64,000 nucleotides of DNA from CAVVVS01 sp963751355 (lineage in GTDB: Bacteria; Bacteroidota; Ignavibacteria; Ignavibacteriales; Ignavibacteriaceae): NCBI GenBank assembly GCA_963751355.1, contig CAVVVS010000001.1, forward strand, positions 56,669-120,668. The letters are read 5' to 3'. The notes under the pieces are model-generated. The model did not search any database. It was not told the DNA's origin and worked only from the letters and a program-made list of their open reading frames with translations. The position numbers and the translations under genes were made by a program. Shown one piece after another: positions 30,440-39,899 of this stretch (position 1 is the stretch's first letter; every line of letters starts with the position of its first letter).

Positions 30440-31477
30440 ATGAAATTTTTAATAACCGGCGGAGCCGGATTTCTTGGAATTAATTTAGTCAGATATTTAC
30501 ATTCACACGATTATGAAGTTAGCTCTTTGGATATAGTTCAATTCGATTATCCCGATATTAACGACAAAATAAACATTATTACCGGAGACATACGCGATAA
30601 AAAATTAGTCGATGAAGCAATGAAAGGAATTGATGTTGTAGTTCATACCGCGGCAGCATTACCTTTGTATAAACCTGAGGATATCGTTTCAACAGAAATA
30701 GGAGGAACTCAGAATCTGCTGGAAGCCGCAGAGAGAAATGGTATTAAAAGGTTCATACATGTTTCATCCACAGCAGTTTACGGCATTCCCGATCATCACC
30801 CTATTAAGGAAGATGACAAGCTGGATGGAGTTGGTTATTACGGAAAGGCAAAAATTAAGGCAGAAGAAGAATGTTTGAAGTTTAGAGAAAAAGGATTATG
30901 TGTACCCATTCTGCGCCCAAAATCATTTATAGGACCGGAGCGTTTAGGCGTTTTCGCATTATTATATGACTGGGCAAAGGACGGGAAAGGATTCCCTATG
31001 ATCGGGAAAGGAAATAACCGTTATCAACTGCTTGATGTGGAAGACCTTTGTGAAGCTATTCTCCTCTGTGCTACATTGGACAGAAAAGCCGTAAACAATA
31101 CTTTTAATATCGGTGCTAAAGAATTCACTACTATGCGTGAAGATTACCAGGCTGTACTTAACCAGGCCGGGTTTGGTAAAAAAATTGTGGGTCTCCCTGA
31201 AAAACCTGCAATAGCAATTCTGAAAATCCTAGAGGCTTTTAAACTTTCACCACTTTATAAATGGGTTTACGAAACCGCATCTAAAGATTCATTTGTTTCA
31301 ATCGAAAAAGCTGAAGTCCTTTTGGGCTTTACCCCAAAATATTCAAACAAAGACGCACTAATAAAAAACTATAATTGGTATGTAGAACATTTGGATGAAT
31401 TCGAAAACAAGAGCGGTGTTTCACACCGTGTTCCATGGAAGCAGGGCATGTTGAAAATTGCCAAAATGTTCTTTTAG
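30440..31477 (+). CDS. NAD-dependent epimerase/dehydratase (extended SDR)
   Basis: 345 aa. Rossmann motif GGAGFLGINLV at residues 7-17, VVHTAAALP, then SSTAVYG and the catalytic YYGKAKIKAEE (YxxxK). RPKSFIGPERLG and LLDVEDLCEAILLC are typical of sugar-nucleotide epimerases and related reductases. The substrate cannot be assigned. It is a single-gene unit, with 350 bases of unassigned sequence (31478-31840) before the next gene. Confidence 0.85.
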   Translation: MKFLITGGAGFLGINLVRYLHSHDYEVSSLDIVQFDYPDINDKINIITGDIRDKKLVDEAMKGIDVVVHTAAALPLYKPEDIVSTEIGGTQNLLEAAERNGIKRFIHVSSTAVYGIPDHHPIKEDDKLDGVGYYGKAKIKAEEECLKFREKGLCVPILRPKSFIGPERLGVFALLYDWAKDGKGFPMIGKGNNRYQLLDVEDLCEAILLCATLDRKAVNNTFNIGAKEFTTMREDYQAVLNQAGFGKKIVGLPEKPAIAILKILEAFKLSPLYKWVYETASKDSFVSIEKAEVLLGFTPKYSNKDALIKNYNWYVEHLDEFENKSGVSHRVPWKQGMLKIAKMFF

Positions 31478-31840
31478 ATAATCGTTCAATCTTAAATTCG
31501 TAATTTCTTGAGGCGGACGCAAGAGTATTGAAATAAGAAATTTATTACCGGTATTCATTTTATTAATTACCCTAAAAAATTTAATGTTTTCCGGTAATCT
31601 TATTTGATTTATTTTAACATCAACAAAAATCTGTTTAGTTTTTCTAACCGTGTTCAATTTTGTCCACAATTCTCACAGTAAAATGAATAACTCCCAAATT
31701 ATCAATCCCTATCAAAGGAAGAAACGGTTAATCAGAATTTAGATAAGTATAAAATTCTTTAACTGATAATATCTATTTCCCTTTAAATATTATTATTTTG
31801 TCTTATCAAAAATTAAAATTTATTCTAAGGAGTGATAAAA

Positions 31841-32884
31841 ATGGCTTCCAAAAAGGATTTTTTAAAGGACACGATTAAACATATTGATATTAAAGAGCAC
31901 GATGTTATTCCGATTGTTGATGCAATGGAACATATGGCTTTTGCAGCGAGGGATTTAAATCGTGCAAGCAAAATTTATGATATGATGCTGAAAGATACTG
32001 AATGCGGTGTTATTCTTACGTTGGCAGGAAGCTTGTTCAGTGCGGGGTTAAAAAAAGTTGTATATGATTTGATCATGAACAATATGGTTGATGCAATTGT
32101 TTCTACAGGTGCAATTATGGTTGATCAGGATTTCTTTGAAGCTTTAGGATTTAAACATTATAAAGGAACTCCTTTTAATGACGATAATTTATTACGCGAT
32201 CTTCATATCGATAGAATTTACGATACCTACATTGATGAAGATGAATTGAGAGTATGCGATGAAACAACGGCAAAGATTTTTAATAGTCTTGAACCAAAAC
32301 CATATTCATCACGTGAATTATTATGGGAATTCGGAAAATATCTTGATGAGAACGGCGGTCCTAAGGTTGATGATTCCGTAATTTATGCAGCTTATAAAAA
32401 GAATGTTCCTATTTTTGTACCTGCATTCTCCGATTGTTCGGCAGGGTTCGGATTTGTTATTCACCAAACTCAAAATCCTGAAAAACATGCATCAATAGAT
32501 TCTGCTAAAGATTTTCTGGAACTTACCAAGATTAAACTTGCCTCTAACGAAACCGGTATTTTTATGATTGGCGGTGGAGTTCCTAAAAATTTTACACAGG
32601 ACATAGTAGTTGCGGCGGATATTCTGCAGGAAGATGCACCGATGCACAAATACGCTGTTCAAATAACCGTAGCCGATGTTCGCGACGGAGCTCTTTCCAG
32701 CTCAACTTTGAAAGAAGCAAGTTCGTGGGGAAAAGTAGAAACAACATTCGAACAAATGGTTTATTCCGAAGCAACAATTGCGATGCCCCTGGTAGCCGGT
32801 TACGCTTACCATAAGGGAAGCTGGAAAGAAAGGAAGCCGAAAGAATTTCAAAAATTATTTTTATCCGAAAAAACCGTAGCCTAA
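31841..32884 (+). CDS. Deoxyhypusine synthase-like enzyme
   Basis: 347 aa from the ATG at 31841, nine bases after AAGGAG; an in-frame GTG at 31832 overlaps the ribosome-binding site. Family features: NAD-binding Rossmann-like core with TLAGSLFSAGLKK, VSTGAIM, FGFVIHQ, the GGGVPKNF loop, and SSWGKV, which aligns with the catalytic-Lys motif of deoxyhypusine synthase (human SWGKI). Bacteria lack eIF5A; bacterial relatives act on free amines such as putrescine or agmatine (homospermidine-type synthesis). The natural substrate here is therefore an open question. The gene ends in a strong terminator. Confidence 0.88.
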   Translation: MASKKDFLKDTIKHIDIKEHDVIPIVDAMEHMAFAARDLNRASKIYDMMLKDTECGVILTLAGSLFSAGLKKVVYDLIMNNMVDAIVSTGAIMVDQDFFEALGFKHYKGTPFNDDNLLRDLHIDRIYDTYIDEDELRVCDETTAKIFNSLEPKPYSSRELLWEFGKYLDENGGPKVDDSVIYAAYKKNVPIFVPAFSDCSAGFGFVIHQTQNPEKHASIDSAKDFLELTKIKLASNETGIFMIGGGVPKNFTQDIVVAADILQEDAPMHKYAVQITVADVRDGALSSSTLKEASSWGKVETTFEQMVYSEATIAMPLVAGYAYHKGSWKERKPKEFQKLFLSEKTVA

Positions 32885-32893
32885 ATAAAAATT

Positions 32894-32931
32894 ACCCCGG
32901 TTCAATTGAGCCGGGGTTTTCTTTTATTTCT
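32894..32931 (+). terminator. Rho-independent terminator
   Basis: Stem ACCCCGG / CCGGGGT around a short A+T-rich loop (32894-32918), followed by TTTTCTTTTATTT. It lies 10 bases after the deoxyhypusine-synthase-like gene. Confidence 0.9.
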
Positions 32932-33019
32932 TCCCCATTTCTTTTCATAAATTTTTCAATTATCAATTAATATATTATCTTGCTACCATATCTTTTAAGG
33001 GGAAACCGGGTATATTCTT

Positions 33020-34360
33020 ATGAGAATAATTATCGCCGGGATGGGGGATGTAGGGCTCCATCTTGCAAAACATTTATCCTCGGAAGAACACGATATTGTT
33101 GCGATAGATGTCAATAAACAAAGACTATCGTACACAGATTCACTTTCCGATATTATGACTATAAACGGTACGTCAACTTCCATTAGTGTTCTTAATATGG
33201 CTCGAATTGAAAAAGCAGACCTTTTGGTTGCGGTTACTTCCTCGGAAGAAGTTAATCTGACTACCGCAATTATAGGGAAAAAATTAGGTGCTAAAAAAAC
33301 AATTGCCCGAATTGCTAATGACGAATACCTTGCACCTGAAAATTACAATAGATTTACGGAGCTCGGAATTGATTTTATGATTTATCCCGAGGAATTGGCT
33401 GCTCTGGAAACCGTCAATTTAATTTTACGTTCGGCGGCAACTGATGTTTTTGAGTTTGAACAGGGGAAGCTTTCTGTAATCGGTCTCAGGGTAGACAAAA
33501 ATGCCCCGGTAATTCATAAAAAAATAATCGACATAGCAAAGCAATATCATAGTGTAGACTACAGAATAGTTGCAATATACAGAAACTTCAAAACCATCAT
33601 CCCGAGAGCACAGGACATCTTTTTACCCGACGACCAGGTTTTCGTAGTTACTACTCCTTCCGGTATAGATACTATTTTAAAACTTGCAGGTAAAGAAAAT
33701 CAAAAATTTGAAAATATTATAATTTTAGGAGGCGGCAAAATCGGGAGAATGACTGCAAAGCTGCTTGAAGATTCTGTAGGTATAAAGTTAATTGAGTCCG
33801 ATAAAGTTAAAAGTTTTGAGTTAGCCGACTACTTAAAAAAAACATTGGTAATACAAGGCGACGGCCGGGATATTGATCTTCTGGCACAAGAAGGGATAAT
33901 AGATACAGATGTCTTTATTGCAGTCACGGATGATACAGAAACCAACATCATCACTTGCTTAATGGCAAAACATCTTGGAGTTACAAAAACTATTGCGCAT
34001 GTAGAAAAAGCAGATTACATTCCTTTAACCCAAACAATCGGTTTAGATTCACTCATCAATAAAAAAATTATCGCCGCAAATAATATACTCCGGTTTATAC
34101 GTAAAGGTGAAGTAGTGGCAGTTGCTAGTCTCCAAGGAATAGATGCCGAGCTGATGGAATATGTGGCGCATCCGAATTCGTTAATTACCAAGATGAAAGT
34201 CAAGGAGCTCTCTTTTCCAAAAGATGCTATAATAGGCGGAGTAATAAGGAACGGGGAAAGCTTTATAGTTGTAGGTGATTCAAATATAAATGCCGGTGAC
34301 AGAGTTGTAGTTTTTACTTTACCGAGCGCAGTAAAAAAAGTTGAAAAATTTTTCCTCTGA
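33020..34360 (+). CDS. trkA: Trk potassium uptake NAD-binding regulator TrkA
   Basis: 446 aa with two tandem RCK units: Rossmann motifs GMGDVGLHLAKHL (~7-19) and GGGKIGRMTAKLL (~235), each followed by a TrkA_C domain. TrkA is the peripheral nucleotide-binding subunit that gates the TrkH/TrkG K+ channel. trkH begins 2 bases after its stop, so the two are translationally coupled and form the full uptake system. Confidence 0.95.
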   Translation: MRIIIAGMGDVGLHLAKHLSSEEHDIVAIDVNKQRLSYTDSLSDIMTINGTSTSISVLNMARIEKADLLVAVTSSEEVNLTTAIIGKKLGAKKTIARIANDEYLAPENYNRFTELGIDFMIYPEELAALETVNLILRSAATDVFEFEQGKLSVIGLRVDKNAPVIHKKIIDIAKQYHSVDYRIVAIYRNFKTIIPRAQDIFLPDDQVFVVTTPSGIDTILKLAGKENQKFENIIILGGGKIGRMTAKLLEDSVGIKLIESDKVKSFELADYLKKTLVIQGDGRDIDLLAQEGIIDTDVFIAVTDDTETNIITCLMAKHLGVTKTIAHVEKADYIPLTQTIGLDSLINKKIIAANNILRFIRKGEVVAVASLQGIDAELMEYVAHPNSLITKMKVKELSFPKDAIIGGVIRNGESFIVVGDSNINAGDRVVVFTLPSAVKKVEKFFL

Positions 34361-34362
34361 TA

Positions 34363-35811
34363 ATGAACTATAAAATCATTATAAATATCACGGGATTTTT
34401 ACTTATTCTCACTGGACTTTTCATGCTCACCGGTATACCTTTTTCCATCTATTACAAGAGCGATGATATTAATGCACTCTTAATTTCAGGTTTAGGTACT
34501 TCTCTTACAGGATTCGTTCTTTGGCTCCTCAGCAGAAAAAACAAAAATAAAGAGATAGGCAAAAGAGAGGGATATATAATAGTTTCCGTGGGCTGGATTG
34601 CAATGTCCTTGTTCGGTGCTTTACCTTTTGTTATTCACGGTGTCATTCCAAGTTATACCGATGCTTTTTTTGAAACAATGTCCGGCTTCACCACAACCGG
34701 TGCATCCATTTTAACCGATATTGAAAAAGTTGCACCGGGACTTCTTTTCTGGCGCAGTTTAACTCAATGGCTAGGAGGAATGGGCATTATTGTTTTGTCA
34801 ATTGCTATCTTACCCATATTAGGCATCGGCGGAATGCAGCTTTTTGTCGCTGAAGTTCCGGGTCCCACAAAAGATAAAATTCACCCGCGTATAAAGGAAA
34901 CCGCAAAAAGATTGTGGGGGATATATTTTATTTTTACCGTTACCGAAATGATATTACTGTATCTCGGAGGGATGTCTTTTTTCGATGCCGTTAATCATGC
35001 ATTCACTACAATGGCAACTGGAGGTTTTAGCACCAAGAACGCCAGCATTGCCTACTACACCTCACCTTTCATTCAGTATGTTATTATTTTCTTCATGTTT
35101 CTTGCCGGAACTAATTTTACAGTTCATTATTATGCCTTGCACGGTAAATTCGATTTCTTTAAGAACAATAACGAATTCAGATATTATTTAATTTTTATCG
35201 TTTTATGTTCCATTATTATTGCGCTAATTCATCAGCCTCATGTTGAATTTAAAATCGAAGAATCTTTTAGAAATTCCATGTTCCATGTTGTTTCACTTGT
35301 TACCACTACGGGCTATGTAACTTCGGATTACGAAAAATGGGCACCGTTTTCCAGGATGGTTTTCTTCACGTTATTGTTCATCGGAGGTTGTGCCGGCTCA
35401 ACGGGGGGCGGAATTAAGATTGTTCGCCATTTTCTTCTTTTTAAAAACGGTATTCTCGAACTTAAACGACTTGTACATCCAAGAGCAATTATACCTGTTA
35501 GATTAAACGGGCAGGCAATCGGATTTGATATTATATCTAACGTACAAGCATTTTTCATTTTTTATATCTTGATATTTGTTTTGGGTTCCATCGTTCTTTC
35601 ACTGCTTGGACTCGATTTTATAACGTCACTTGGAGCAGTTGCTACTTGTTTGGGAAATGTTGGTCCGGGAATCGGCACAGTTGGTCCGATTAATAATTTT
35701 GCTCATCTCCCTGATGCTGGGAAATGGTTTTTAAGTTTTCTTATGCTCCTCGGAAGGCTGGAATTGTTTACAATACTTATTCTTTTTACTCCCGCTTTTT
35801 GGAAGAAATAA
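34363..35811 (+). CDS. trkH: Trk potassium uptake transmembrane subunit TrkH
   Basis: 482 aa, ~10-12 membrane helices with four pore-loop repeats; visible selectivity-filter-like segments are SGFTTTGAS, TMATGGFST, TTGYVTSD and CLGNVGPG. GGCAGSTGGGIKI precedes helix M2-like sequence typical of TrkH/KtrB. It mediates K+ entry across the inner membrane, controlled by TrkA encoded directly upstream. Confidence 0.95.
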   Translation: MNYKIIINITGFLLILTGLFMLTGIPFSIYYKSDDINALLISGLGTSLTGFVLWLLSRKNKNKEIGKREGYIIVSVGWIAMSLFGALPFVIHGVIPSYTDAFFETMSGFTTTGASILTDIEKVAPGLLFWRSLTQWLGGMGIIVLSIAILPILGIGGMQLFVAEVPGPTKDKIHPRIKETAKRLWGIYFIFTVTEMILLYLGGMSFFDAVNHAFTTMATGGFSTKNASIAYYTSPFIQYVIIFFMFLAGTNFTVHYYALHGKFDFFKNNNEFRYYLIFIVLCSIIIALIHQPHVEFKIEESFRNSMFHVVSLVTTTGYVTSDYEKWAPFSRMVFFTLLFIGGCAGSTGGGIKIVRHFLLFKNGILELKRLVHPRAIIPVRLNGQAIGFDIISNVQAFFIFYILIFVLGSIVLSLLGLDFITSLGAVATCLGNVGPGIGTVGPINNFAHLPDAGKWFLSFLMLLGRLELFTILILFTPAFWKK

Positions 35812-35980
35812 TGATTTCTTAAAAACGATTTATTTTATCGGTTAATTAGTCAATACAATAATTCAGTTAAGACTATCTTTATAATATATTCATCGGGAGA
35901 AATACAGAAATGCCCGTTATCCTTTTTTGTGCGGAAAATAAGGTAAAAAAGGGTTATATTAATTTCCCATTTATTGGACT

Positions 35981-38116
35981 ATGGATATGTTCGGAAAAGA
36001 ACTGCTAAAAAAATATAACGATCCCAACTATTTTTTTAATAGAGATTTGAGTTGGGTTGAGTTCAACAGAAGAGTGTTGGATGAAGCGCTGAACAGCGAT
36101 CTTCCGTTACTTGAGAAGGTAAAATTTGTTTCTATCTTTCATACAAACCTGGATGAATTTTATATGATTCGCATATCGGGGTTGAAAGAACAGATTGTCG
36201 CAAATGTACTTGAACCTACAATAGATGGACTAACACCGCTTGCACAGCTCCAAAAAATTGAAAAAACTCTCAAACCGATGCTTCAACAAGTATCGAACTT
36301 ATGGAAAAGACAGTTGGTACCGGAGTTAAAAAAATATAAAATTTTAGTTACTGAATATGATGATCTCAGCCAACATGAGAAAAAGATATTAACAGAAGAT
36401 TTTAAAAAAGAGATCTATCCTGTTTTAACTCCGCTGGCTTTCGATCCCGGAAGACCTTTCCCGTATATTTCGAACCTAAGTTTAAGCTTGGCAATCTTAG
36501 TCAAAAAACCAAACGGCGAGAAACACTTTGCCAGGGTAAAAGTGCCGAGCATTCTTCCGAGGCTGATGCAAATTGATAAAATAATACACCCGAACAAACA
36601 AGTCCAAACAAACGGAAATTTTTCCGCAAAGTTTATCTGGCTTGGGGACTTGATAAAAGCAAATCTGCCGTTACTTTTCCCCGGGATGGAGGTGGTGGAA
36701 GCTCATCGGTTCAGAATTACGCGCGATACCGACATAGAACTTCAGGAAGATGAAGCTGATGACTTGTTGAGAGTAATAGAAGAAAATATAAGGCAAAGAA
36801 GATTCGGAAGCGTGGTACGATTGGAAGTTGAAAGTCAAATGCCTGAATTCATGCTGAGAACACTTATGGAAAATCTTCAAATCACCTCTGAAGATGTTCA
36901 TGTATTTGAAGGACCTCTAGGTTTAAGCGATGTTATTAATCTGTACGATCTGCCCTTGCACCAACTAAAAGAAAAAGCATATTACCCTGTAATTCCAGCA
37001 GTATTCGATGAAGATGAAGATATATTCACATCCATAAAAAAGAAAGATATTCTTCTGCATCATCCTTATCACTCATTCACGCCCGTTATCGATTTTATTA
37101 AAATTGCTGCAAAAGATCCCGATGTACTTGCTATAAAACAAACGCTCTATAGGGTTGGTTCAGATTCACCCATAATTAAGTATTTAATTGAGGCTGCCGA
37201 AAGAGGAAAACAGGTAGCGGTATTAGTGGAACTAAAAGCTCGTTTCGATGAAGAGAATAATATTTTTTGGGCAAGAGAACTGGAAAAGGTAGGCGTTCAC
37301 GTAGTTTACGGATTGGTAGGTTTGAAAACTCATGCAAAAATGACGCTTGTTGTGAGAAGAGAAGCTGATTTTGTTAAAAAATATGTTCACCTTTCAACCG
37401 GGAATTATAATGCGTCAACAGCTAAATTATATACCGATTTGGGATTTTTCACCGATGACGATGATATTTGCTCCGATGTGTCCGATATATTTAATTATCT
37501 CACCGGTTATTCAAAGCAAACGGAATTTAAAAAATTATTCGTTGCCCCGATTAATATGCGCGAAAAAATTGTTTCACTTATAATGAGGGAAATCAAAAAT
37601 GTGAAAGCCGGTAATCAAGGTAAAATTTTATTGAAGCTGAACTCGTTAGTCGACCCGGTAGTGATTGCATCTCTTTATGAAGCATCAAATGCGGGGGTCG
37701 AAATAGATTTGATCGATCGTGGCATTTGTTGTCTGGTTCCGGGAATAAAAGATGTAAGTAAAAATATAAGGGTAATCAGCATCGTTGGAAGATATCTTGA
37801 GCACAGCCGAGTATTCTATTTTTATAATAATGGGAAAGAGGAAATATATTTAAGCAGCGCCGATATGATGCAGCGAAATTTAGACAGGAGAGTAGAAATT
37901 ACTTTTCCGCTGGAAGACCCCGAACTTAAAAATGAGCTGATTAAAACATTGCTTAAATTTTCTCTAAAAGATAATGTAAAAGCCAGAAAACTTATGCCCG
38001 ATATGAGTTATAAAATGATCATCCCCAAGGACGGTGAAAACCATATAAGTTCGCAAGAATGGCTGATGAACCATGCTATTAAAGCTACGGGAAAATTTTC
38101 AAAGCCCAAACTCTGA
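35981..38116 (+). CDS. ppk1: Polyphosphate kinase 1
   Basis: 711 aa, normal length. N domain begins YFFNRDLSWVEFNRRVLDEA. The first catalytic PLD-like half contains H470 in YVHLSTGNYN (equivalent to the autophosphorylated His of E. coli Ppk), the second H608 in YLEHSRVFYF; SSADMMQRNLDRRVE closes the site. It makes polyphosphate reversibly from ATP at the inner membrane. No ppx is adjacent. No ribosome-binding site is obvious before the ATG; a 32-codon frame (from ~35911) ends inside the ppk1 start and could affect translation. Confidence 0.95.
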   Translation: MDMFGKELLKKYNDPNYFFNRDLSWVEFNRRVLDEALNSDLPLLEKVKFVSIFHTNLDEFYMIRISGLKEQIVANVLEPTIDGLTPLAQLQKIEKTLKPMLQQVSNLWKRQLVPELKKYKILVTEYDDLSQHEKKILTEDFKKEIYPVLTPLAFDPGRPFPYISNLSLSLAILVKKPNGEKHFARVKVPSILPRLMQIDKIIHPNKQVQTNGNFSAKFIWLGDLIKANLPLLFPGMEVVEAHRFRITRDTDIELQEDEADDLLRVIEENIRQRRFGSVVRLEVESQMPEFMLRTLMENLQITSEDVHVFEGPLGLSDVINLYDLPLHQLKEKAYYPVIPAVFDEDEDIFTSIKKKDILLHHPYHSFTPVIDFIKIAAKDPDVLAIKQTLYRVGSDSPIIKYLIEAAERGKQVAVLVELKARFDEENNIFWARELEKVGVHVVYGLVGLKTHAKMTLVVRREADFVKKYVHLSTGNYNASTAKLYTDLGFFTDDDDICSDVSDIFNYLTGYSKQTEFKKLFVAPINMREKIVSLIMREIKNVKAGNQGKILLKLNSLVDPVVIASLYEASNAGVEIDLIDRGICCLVPGIKDVSKNIRVISIVGRYLEHSRVFYFYNNGKEEIYLSSADMMQRNLDRRVEITFPLEDPELKNELIKTLLKFSLKDNVKARKLMPDMSYKMIIPKDGENHISSQEWLMNHAIKATGKFSKPKL

Positions 38117-38237
38117 ATTTTAAATATTTCAAATGCCTTGCATATTTTCTTTTAAATAATTGTATGTTATAGCAATTCAATTTAATGGTTTATTTTTTTA
38201 ATTTAGGTAATAAATAAAAATTATTTAAAGGATTTAC

Positions 38238-39344
38238 ATGACTGATTTAACGAAAAGCGGTATTCTAAGTGCATTGAAAAAAGTTGACGACCCAAATTTC
38301 AATAAAGATTTATTAATTCTAAACTCTATTAAGAATTTCAATTTATCAGGTAATAAATTAACGGTGGATATCTCCTTATCTCTCCCCCCGTCATCAGTAA
38401 ATGATGAATTAAAAAATAAATTTGCTAAAGCTATAACAGATGAATTTAATTCGGTTAAAGACGTATCTATCAATATAGAATCAAAAGTTACTACTCATAA
38501 CGATACGAAAAAAAACACATTACTTCCCTCCGTTAAAAATACAATTGCTGTTGCAAGCGGTAAAGGAGGCGTAGGGAAAAGCACTGTTGCAGTTAATATT
38601 GCTGTGGCTCTCGCCAAGGACGGTTATTCTGTCGGACTTCTGGATGCGGATATTTACGGACCGAGTATACCTTTAATGCTTGGTATTAAGGGTAAGCCAC
38701 AGGTTTATCAAAATAAAGATACCATGCAGATCATCCCACTAGAAAATTACGGTCTAAAACTAATCTCAATCGGATTATTGGTGGATGATAATGCTCCCGT
38801 TATCTGGCGTGGACCAATGGCTAGCGGTGCCGTAAAACAATTTATGACTGATGTTGATTGGGGTGAGCTTGATTATCTTATCTTCGATATGCCTCCGGGA
38901 ACGGGTGATATACAATTAACGCTGGTTCAAACTGTCCCGTTAACAGGTGCAGTTATTGTGACAACCCCACAGGAAGTTTCATTAATCGATGCACGAAAAG
39001 CATTAAAAATGTTTACAAGAGTCAACGTACCCGTATTGGGAATTGTAGAAAATATGAGTTATTTCATTGCCCCGGATACAGGTAAGAAATACGATATTTT
39101 TGGAACGGGCGGCGGCTCCAAATTATCAGAAGAACTTGGTACACCGTTTTTGGGTGGTATACCGATTGATCCGAGAATCAGGATAGGAGGCGATAACGGC
39201 ACTCCTATTGTTTATGATATACCGGACACCGAGCATGCCAATATTATTATGGATATCTCAAGAAAAATTGCCGAGCAGGTAAATATTAGAAATGTGAAGC
39301 AGGGTTCCTCGCAAGTAGAAATTTTGCTGGGAGACGATGATTAA
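38238..39344 (+). CDS. Mrp/ApbC-type P-loop Fe-S carrier protein
   Basis: 368 aa. An N-terminal DUF59/MIP18-like domain (~1-85) is followed by a MinD-like ATPase: Walker A GKGGVGKST (108-116), DADIYGPSIPLMLG, FDMPPGTGDIQLTL, and TTPQEVSLIDARKAL. At the place where E. coli ApbC has its CxxC (ENMSxxIC..CG), this protein reads ENMSYFIAPDTGKKYDIFG and lacks both Cys; many Bacteroidota Mrp proteins do the same, as I recall. ATG follows AAGGATTTAC. A NifU-like scaffold gene is 230 bases downstream, supporting an Fe-S role. Confidence 0.9.
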   Translation: MTDLTKSGILSALKKVDDPNFNKDLLILNSIKNFNLSGNKLTVDISLSLPPSSVNDELKNKFAKAITDEFNSVKDVSINIESKVTTHNDTKKNTLLPSVKNTIAVASGKGGVGKSTVAVNIAVALAKDGYSVGLLDADIYGPSIPLMLGIKGKPQVYQNKDTMQIIPLENYGLKLISIGLLVDDNAPVIWRGPMASGAVKQFMTDVDWGELDYLIFDMPPGTGDIQLTLVQTVPLTGAVIVTTPQEVSLIDARKALKMFTRVNVPVLGIVENMSYFIAPDTGKKYDIFGTGGGSKLSEELGTPFLGGIPIDPRIRIGGDNGTPIVYDIPDTEHANIIMDISRKIAEQVNIRNVKQGSSQVEILLGDDD

Positions 39345-39577
39345 TTAATTTACCTTATTAAGGGTAACGAAATTTAATGATTTTCCCCTTATATTCTAAT
39401 AGAACATCTAGTGCATTCGCCGAGATGGTACATAAACGATACATTTTCGACTTCAAAATTTTATTTTGGTACTTTGAACAACTTTTTAATTGCTTGAATG
39501 TTAATTTAGTTAGTACTATGGCTGCACCCGTGAAATTCAAAGTTGAATCAATATTTTTGACTTAACCCGGTATTTTT

Positions 39578-39814
39578 ATGAATTTGTATTTAAAAGATAT
39601 GGTGATAAAAGCTCTGGATTCGATGCGACCTTTTCTACAAGCAGACAACGGCGATATTGAACTGATCGAGATAACCGATGATTTTATTGTAAAAGTAAAG
39701 CTTACGGGTGCATGTGAAATTTGCCCAATGTCTCAAATGACTTTAAGGGCGGGGGTGGAAAGATCACTCCTCAGACAAGTGCCCGAAATCAAAAGAGTGG
39801 AAGCGGTAATCTAA
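39578..39814 (+). CDS. NifU C-terminal-domain protein (Fe-S scaffold)
   Basis: 78 aa, a single NifU_C domain: VIKALDSMRPFLQADNGDIELIEI then GACEICPMSQMTLRAGVERSLL, with the cluster-binding CxxC (CEIC) intact. Such NfuA-like proteins hold and hand on [4Fe-4S] clusters. It lies downstream of the Mrp gene on the same strand; the 230-base gap contains no convincing gene. Confidence 0.88.
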   Translation: MNLYLKDMVIKALDSMRPFLQADNGDIELIEITDDFIVKVKLTGACEICPMSQMTLRAGVERSLLRQVPEIKRVEAVI

Positions 39815-39899
39815 ATATCAAATGTTTAGTAGTTCTTTCTATCCCATAAATATGAAAATTAGATATAAAATAACTCCCATAAATTGCTGAAAATTATTT

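Noticed and set aside
35911..36007. 32-codon frame overlapping the ppk1 start as a leader peptide
   Set aside because: Composition is unremarkable and no regulatory repeat of codons is visible; kept only as a remark under ppk1.
39345..39577. Short overlapping frames on both strands between the Mrp and NifU-like genes
   Set aside because: Around 60 codons each, no ribosome-binding site, no family; both strands cannot be coding.
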